From Sphingobacterium sp. FBM7-1 (GTDB lineage: Bacteria > Bacteroidota > Bacteroidia > Sphingobacteriales > Sphingobacteriaceae): DNA of 64,000 bases. Numbering within the stretch: position 1 is the stretch's first letter; the number at the start of each line of letters is the position of its first letter. Below, piece after piece: positions 60,020 to 64,000 of this stretch. Position numbers and translations under genes: made by a program. The notes below the pieces were generated by a model that saw nothing but the letters and a program-made list of their open reading frames with translations, had not been told where the DNA came from and searched no databases. The DNA is taken from NCBI RefSeq assembly GCF_020687765.1, contig NZ_JAJEWJ010000004.1, positions 1-64,000 of the forward strand, in the 5' to 3' direction.

Positions 60020-60850
60020 ATGATAGAAACTTTTAAAATATTTCGGGTTAATACAGATGACGCACAAAAAATCATCGTATCGGAAAATGAACCGCATCAT
60101 CATAGTTTTGAAGAACTTATCATCGGTACAGAAGGGCAGTTAGAACACTTTATCGATTTTAAGTCCACGGTCCTCCATGCCCCATTTGTGAGTTTCGTGA
60201 CCCGGGGAAAAGTACATCGCGTTAAGCCCGTTATGAACGACGGGAAATGCGAAATGTGGGCTATTCGTTTCAAAAGTGAATTTATTCCTGAAACAACGTT
60301 TCAGCTATACTCCCTATACCACGACAACGCGAGCATGGAACTGCCTGCAGACAACCGTTTCTGCAGACTGGCCACGCTTTGCGAAATGATGAGCGAAGAA
60401 ATGGAGCAGTCTGCGCCCGACTATGCGATCATCCGCCAGCTTTTAGAAACCATTTTTACGATGATAGAGTCTGAGCGGAGGAAGTTGCAGTCTGGTGAGG
60501 AAGAGCAGCTAACATCACATAGCATTACCTTTAAAAGTTTCTTGAGCATTTTAGAAGAAAATTTTCGTCGGAATGTAGGCGTGGCCTATTATGCCGAAAA
60601 GCTGTTTATGTCTTCTCGAAACCTAAATAATATTTGCCATCAGATTCTTCAACAAAGTGTCTCGGCGATTATTGAAACACGAAAACTGATTGAAGCCAAG
60701 AATCTGCTGTCTACTACGGATAAAACCATCTCCGAAATTGGTTTTGAATTGGGCTACAATGAAAAAGCCTATTTTACGCACGTGTTTAAAAAGAAGACCG
60801 GACAAACCCCAACAGCGTTCCGTAGGGAGATGGAACGCCTTATTTCCTAA
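60020..60850 (+). CDS. AraC-family transcriptional regulator
   Basis: A 276-residue regulator. An N-terminal cupin-like sensing domain (residues ~1-140) contains HHHSFEELIIG. The C-terminal ~100 residues have two helix-turn-helix segments, VGVAYYAEKLFMSSRNLNNI and SEIGFELGYNEKAYFTHVFKKK. The next gene is 93 bases downstream on the same strand, so it may control the SDR - extradiol dioxygenase-like - SDR set. That is inferred from position only. Confidence 0.93.
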   Translation: MIETFKIFRVNTDDAQKIIVSENEPHHHSFEELIIGTEGQLEHFIDFKSTVLHAPFVSFVTRGKVHRVKPVMNDGKCEMWAIRFKSEFIPETTFQLYSLYHDNASMELPADNRFCRLATLCEMMSEEMEQSAPDYAIIRQLLETIFTMIESERRKLQSGEEEQLTSHSITFKSFLSILEENFRRNVGVAYYAEKLFMSSRNLNNICHQILQQSVSAIIETRKLIEAKNLLSTTDKTISEIGFELGYNEKAYFTHVFKKKTGQTPTAFRREMERLIS

Positions 60851-60943
60851 AAGTACAACTCCTTTTCTGAATACTGTTACCGCTTCCGCGGCTATCGGTG
60901 GTATCTTTGTTTTATATCATTTAACCTTTTAAAATTAATTAAG

Positions 60944-61735
60944 ATGAAACAATTCGAAAATAAAACAATTATTATCACTGGAGCAGCGATGGGTTTAGGT
61001 CTTGCCGCTGCAAAAGAGTTGGCTTCACGTGGAGCCAATCTAGCACTAGTCGATTATAATACCGAGGCATTGGACAAAGCCAAACAAGAAATCCATGCGG
61101 AATTTGTTGATGTTAAGGTTATTACTGTTACTGCTGACGTCTCGAACGAAGAGGCTGTGAAAAATTATGTTGCCGAAACGGTGAAAACCTTCGGTAGTAT
61201 AGACGGGCTATATAATAATGCCGGTATTGAAGGTAAGCAGACCGGGATGACAGCATATGATGTCGAGATGTTTAAAAAAGTGATAGACATTAATCTGATG
61301 GGGGTTTACTACGGAATGCGTTATGTCATTCCGGTGATGAAAAAACAACAATACGGACGTATTGTTAATGTAGCCTCCGTAGGAGGGATCCGAGGCGTGT
61401 TGAATCAAATACCTTACGTCGCTAGTAAACATGCCGTATCGGGTATGACTAAAAATGCAGCCCTCGAACACGGACGAGATGGCATCAATACCAATGCTAT
61501 TGCACCAGGAGCCATTCTTACCCCGATGGTGGCAGAAGCGTTCCGTCAGGTAAACCCTGACGATCCGAAAGCAGCAGAGACAGAATACGCGCAACGCAAC
61601 CCGATTAAGAGATTAGGTCTGCCCGATGAAGTAGCTAAGGTAGTCACTTTTTTATTGAGCGAGGATGCATCCTATGTAAACGGACAGACCATCGCGATAG
61701 ACGGTGGTGAATCTAATATTTACGGAAACTCGTAA
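60944..61735 (+). CDS. SDR-family oxidoreductase
   Basis: A 263-residue classical short-chain dehydrogenase. The cofactor motif is TGAAMGLG (residues ~12-19), then NNAGIEG near residue 90, the catalytic Ser in NVASVGG and the YxxxK pair as YVASK near residue 164. VDYNT after the second strand suggests NAD over NADP. The substrate is unknown. First of three co-directional genes after the AraC regulator. Confidence 0.92.
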   Translation: MKQFENKTIIITGAAMGLGLAAAKELASRGANLALVDYNTEALDKAKQEIHAEFVDVKVITVTADVSNEEAVKNYVAETVKTFGSIDGLYNNAGIEGKQTGMTAYDVEMFKKVIDINLMGVYYGMRYVIPVMKKQQYGRIVNVASVGGIRGVLNQIPYVASKHAVSGMTKNAALEHGRDGINTNAIAPGAILTPMVAEAFRQVNPDDPKAAETEYAQRNPIKRLGLPDEVAKVVTFLLSEDASYVNGQTIAIDGGESNIYGNS

Positions 61736-61812
61736 TTCAATCCAGGGTATATTAACAGTGAGGAGTGAATTTTTTAAGGAGCTGGGCAATTTTGCCTGCA
61801 TGGGGAGAAGTA

Positions 61813-62637
61813 ATGACATTAAAAGATTTAAATAAAATAACATCCGAATTTAATAATACGGTGAAAATGCCGGCGCTTTTTTTAGGTCATGGCAGCCCTA
61901 TGAATGCCATTGAGGAGAATGAATTTGTGGAAGGATTTCGGAAGATCGCTGCGGAAATCCCTAAACCCAGCGCTATTCTTTGTGTGTCGGCTCACTGGGA
62001 AACAAGGGGTACGTTTGTTACAGCAATGGAGAATCCGCCAACTATACATGATTTCGGCGGGTTCCCGAGAGAATTGTTTGCCGTAGAGTATCCGGCAATG
62101 GGTAGCCCCGACTTAGCGTACGAAGCAAAATCGATCATCACAAAGACCGAGGTGGGTTTAGATGACAAATGGGGGTTAGACCATGGGGCATGGTCGGTGA
62201 TCCGACACATGTATCCTGAGGCGGACATTCCCGTCATTCAGCTGAGTTTAGATTATTATCAAAATGCCCAATATCATTATGAGTTGGCAAGGGAACTGCG
62301 ATCACTCCGTGAGAAAGGGGTGCTAATTATTGGAAGTGGCAATATGGTACACAATCTTCGGATGGTCGCATGGCAGCAGTTGAATGACACTTTCGGATTT
62401 GACTGGGCGATCGAAGCAAATGAAAAAATGAAGCATTTTATTCTGAACGACGACCATAAATCTTTGATTGATTACGATAAGCAAGGTAAGGCTTTTGATT
62501 TAGCTATCCCTACCCCGGAGCATTATATGCCTTTGCTGTATGCTTTAGCGGTGAAAGATCAGCGTGAGCAAGCTACCTTATTTAACGACAAGGCCGTCGG
62601 AGGATCTTTAACGATGACTTCGTTAAAGATTGGCTAA
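61813..62637 (+). CDS. ygiD: 4,5-DOPA dioxygenase extradiol-like protein
   Basis: A 274-residue LigB-superfamily protein. The predicted metal ligands are His in LFLGHGSPMNA, CVSAHWE and DHGAWSVIRHMYP. GSGNMVHNLR is another conserved block. The family opens the ring of DOPA and related catechols, and in Bacteroidota it often pairs with SDR and NmrA proteins as here. The ATG at 61813 gives MTLKDLNKITSEF; an earlier GTG at 61765 is less likely. Confidence 0.9.
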   Translation: MTLKDLNKITSEFNNTVKMPALFLGHGSPMNAIEENEFVEGFRKIAAEIPKPSAILCVSAHWETRGTFVTAMENPPTIHDFGGFPRELFAVEYPAMGSPDLAYEAKSIITKTEVGLDDKWGLDHGAWSVIRHMYPEADIPVIQLSLDYYQNAQYHYELARELRSLREKGVLIIGSGNMVHNLRMVAWQQLNDTFGFDWAIEANEKMKHFILNDDHKSLIDYDKQGKAFDLAIPTPEHYMPLLYALAVKDQREQATLFNDKAVGGSLTMTSLKIG

Positions 62638-62678
62638 TCGTAAGCTTTAGGTATACTTTAAATAAAAAATAAAAAAAT

Positions 62679-63524
62679 ATGAAAATAGGAATTACAGGAG
62701 CTACTGGGCAATTAGGCCGTTTGGTAGTGGAAAAATTAAAGCAGCGAGTCGACACGGAGAATTTAGTGGCATTGGTTCGTTCGCCGGATAAAGCATCTGA
62801 TTTAAATATCGAGGCAAGGCCATTTGATTACACTAAATCCGCAGCACTTTCAGATAGCCTGCAAGATGTTGATCATTTGTTGTTGATCTCAGGAAGCGAG
62901 ATCGGCCAGCGCAAAATACAACACCAAAACATTATTGAGGCGGCTCAAGCAGCAGGCGTGAAATGGATTGTATATACAAGCTTACTCCATGCAGATACGT
63001 CGTCCTTGAGTTTGGCCGAAGAACATGTTGAAACCGAAAAAATGTTAAAAGAGTCTGGGATTCCCCATACGATTTTAAGAAACGGATGGTATACAGAAAA
63101 CTATACGGGTTCGATTCCGGCTGCGGTGGCCGCGGGCGCATTCATCGGTAGCGCTGGAGATGGAAAGATTTCATCCGCTACTCGTTCGGATTTTGCTGAA
63201 GCTGCAGCCGTCGTATTAGTAGGTGAGGGGCATGTCGGAAAAGTATACGAGCTCGCAGGGGATGAGGCTTATACACTAAAGGATTTGGCGGCAGAGATGT
63301 CTAAGCAGGTGGGGAAAACGATTCCTTATAACAATCTGTCAGAAGCCGAATATGCCGATACATTGACGTCAATGGGGCTGCCTGAAGGCTTAGCAAAAGC
63401 ATTTGCAAGTTTTGATACTGGAGCCGCCCAAGATGACTTGTTTAATGATGGCAAAGTGCTCTCCCAATTGATCGGAAGACCAACCACATCACTGTCCGAA
63501 GCGGTAAAAGCCGCTTTGGTTTAA
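62679..63524 (+). CDS. NmrA-like SDR oxidoreductase (QorB-type)
   Basis: A 281-residue atypical SDR of the NmrA/QorB group, which reduces quinones with NAD(P)H. The N-terminal GITGATGQLGRLVVE holds the cofactor motif, and ARPFDY, LLISGSEIGQR and TILRNGWYTENY follow. It ends a three-gene set. With the catechol-type dioxygenase it may deal with aromatic or quinone compounds, an inference from context. Confidence 0.92.
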   Translation: MKIGITGATGQLGRLVVEKLKQRVDTENLVALVRSPDKASDLNIEARPFDYTKSAALSDSLQDVDHLLLISGSEIGQRKIQHQNIIEAAQAAGVKWIVYTSLLHADTSSLSLAEEHVETEKMLKESGIPHTILRNGWYTENYTGSIPAAVAAGAFIGSAGDGKISSATRSDFAEAAAVVLVGEGHVGKVYELAGDEAYTLKDLAAEMSKQVGKTIPYNNLSEAEYADTLTSMGLPEGLAKAFASFDTGAAQDDLFNDGKVLSQLIGRPTTSLSEAVKAALV

Positions 63525-63555
63525 TATCAATTACTGCATATTCAACGATCATGAA

Positions 63556-63588
63556 AAAACGCTGTAAAATAAAATTTGCAGCGTTTTA
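63556..63588 (+). terminator. Terminator after the NmrA-like gene
   Basis: AAAACGCTG and CAGCGTTTT form a 9-bp stem, 31 bases after the stop. The T-run is short (TTTT). Confidence 0.6.
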
Positions 63589-63740
63589 AGTAAGTTTATT
63601 TCTCTATCACACGAATATGCTTTTTCGATATTATTAAGATCGTGGGTGATGATAACTCTTATGGATTTCCACTTAATATGGATAGTGGTCCCGTCCGCGC
63701 AGCCGGGCGAACCAACCGATCTCCTATTTCGGGAATGCGT

Positions 63741-64000
63741 CTAACCTTCCAACGCTTTGTTTAGTAAAAGTGTTCCTTTCTTCGTAAAATTAAGCGTTAA
63801 AGCGACTTTTTTTCCCTGATCGGTCATCTTACCCCATGTTTTTCTTAGAATATTGACAATCTTCTCATCCGAATGCTTCGCAATGAGGTCGTCATATTGA
63901 AACTCCAAAAAAACTAAACAAAGCGCATCTTCTATCGTTTGTACCTCCGAATCGATTTTCAGTTTTCTCTTCAAAATAATATCCTGAACGCGATCAATAG
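63741..64000 (-). CDS. DUF4202 domain protein (partial, C-terminal part)
   Basis: The minus-strand frame is open to the right edge and reads IDRVQDIILKRKLKIDSEV, QTIEDALCLVFLEFQYDD, ILRKTWGKMTDQGKKVA before stopping at 63741. These are the last ~86 residues of a DUF4202 protein, whose full length is about 190. The TTG at 63974 is not the real start. The function of the family is unknown to me. The region 63589-63740 between it and the terminator holds nothing I recognise. Confidence 0.85.
   Translation of the reverse strand, partial: IDRVQDIILKRKLKIDSEVQTIEDALCLVFLEFQYDDLIAKHSDEKIVNILRKTWGKMTDQGKKVALTLNFTKKGTLLLNKALEG

Overview
The window looks like a chromosomal segment of a Bacteroidota bacterium, most likely of the Sphingobacteriaceae (Sphingobacterium, Olivibacter, Parapedobacter or Pedobacter-like). 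The signs are TAnnTTTG-type -7 promoter boxes instead of -10 boxes, starts without Shine-Dalgarno sequences, a carboxypeptidase-regulatory domain on the TonB-dependent receptor, DUF3127, and the miaB - sigma54-activator - lptE - TPR - secG gene order. The genus cannot be fixed from this sequence alone.

Layout. 1-350 is the end of an rRNA operon (23S tail, 5S, terminator). 429-4910 carries housekeeping genes (dnaG, a glutamine cyclotransferase lipoprotein, ruvX, ybeY, ndk), followed by a possible structured RNA near 4981-5113. 5228-14394 is a sulfur-themed block: a TauE/SafE exporter, a TonB-dependent receptor behind an elaborate leader, the stump of a sulfatase, a complete formylglycine-generating enzyme, an FAD oxidoreductase, an SDR epimerase and a YeiH-type exporter. 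The exporter and receptor share a promoter and 5'-UTR pattern, which suggests joint control by sulfur supply. 14557-14900 is a 62-bp tandem repeat. 16612-17791 is an ECF sigma / membrane anti-sigma-like pair. 18644-27987 holds DNA and RNA maintenance genes (DUF3127 OB protein, RlmL-like methyltransferase, HD hydrolase, mutY, ssb, pheS) together with secreted hydrolases. 28773-39228 holds rlmD, OmpA, miaB, lptE, secG and groESL. 39460-48954 is a signalling island (two hybrid histidine kinases, two response regulators, CheR, CheB) ending in an MscS channel. 48964-59932 is a stretch where small and intact transport genes (PiT, DAACS, split transhydrogenase pntAA-pntAB-pntB) alternate with eroded remnants of a glycosyltransferase, nhaA, putP and a FUSC-family gene. 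60020-63524 is an AraC regulator followed by two SDRs and a 4,5-DOPA-dioxygenase-like enzyme. A DUF4202 gene runs off the right edge.

Most unusual signal. Two intergenic regions (17800-18544 and 27996-28743) contain related modular repeats, largely in inverted orientation to each other. Several modules are hairpins whose flanks and loops are conserved while the stem arms are replaced by a different sequence that is still self-complementary. This is strong evidence of selection on structure, or of a copying mechanism that rewrites both arms together. A second structural signal is a 17-base loop found twice around a cysteine-containing leader ORF upstream of the TonB-dependent receptor, with the closing stem changed compensatorily.
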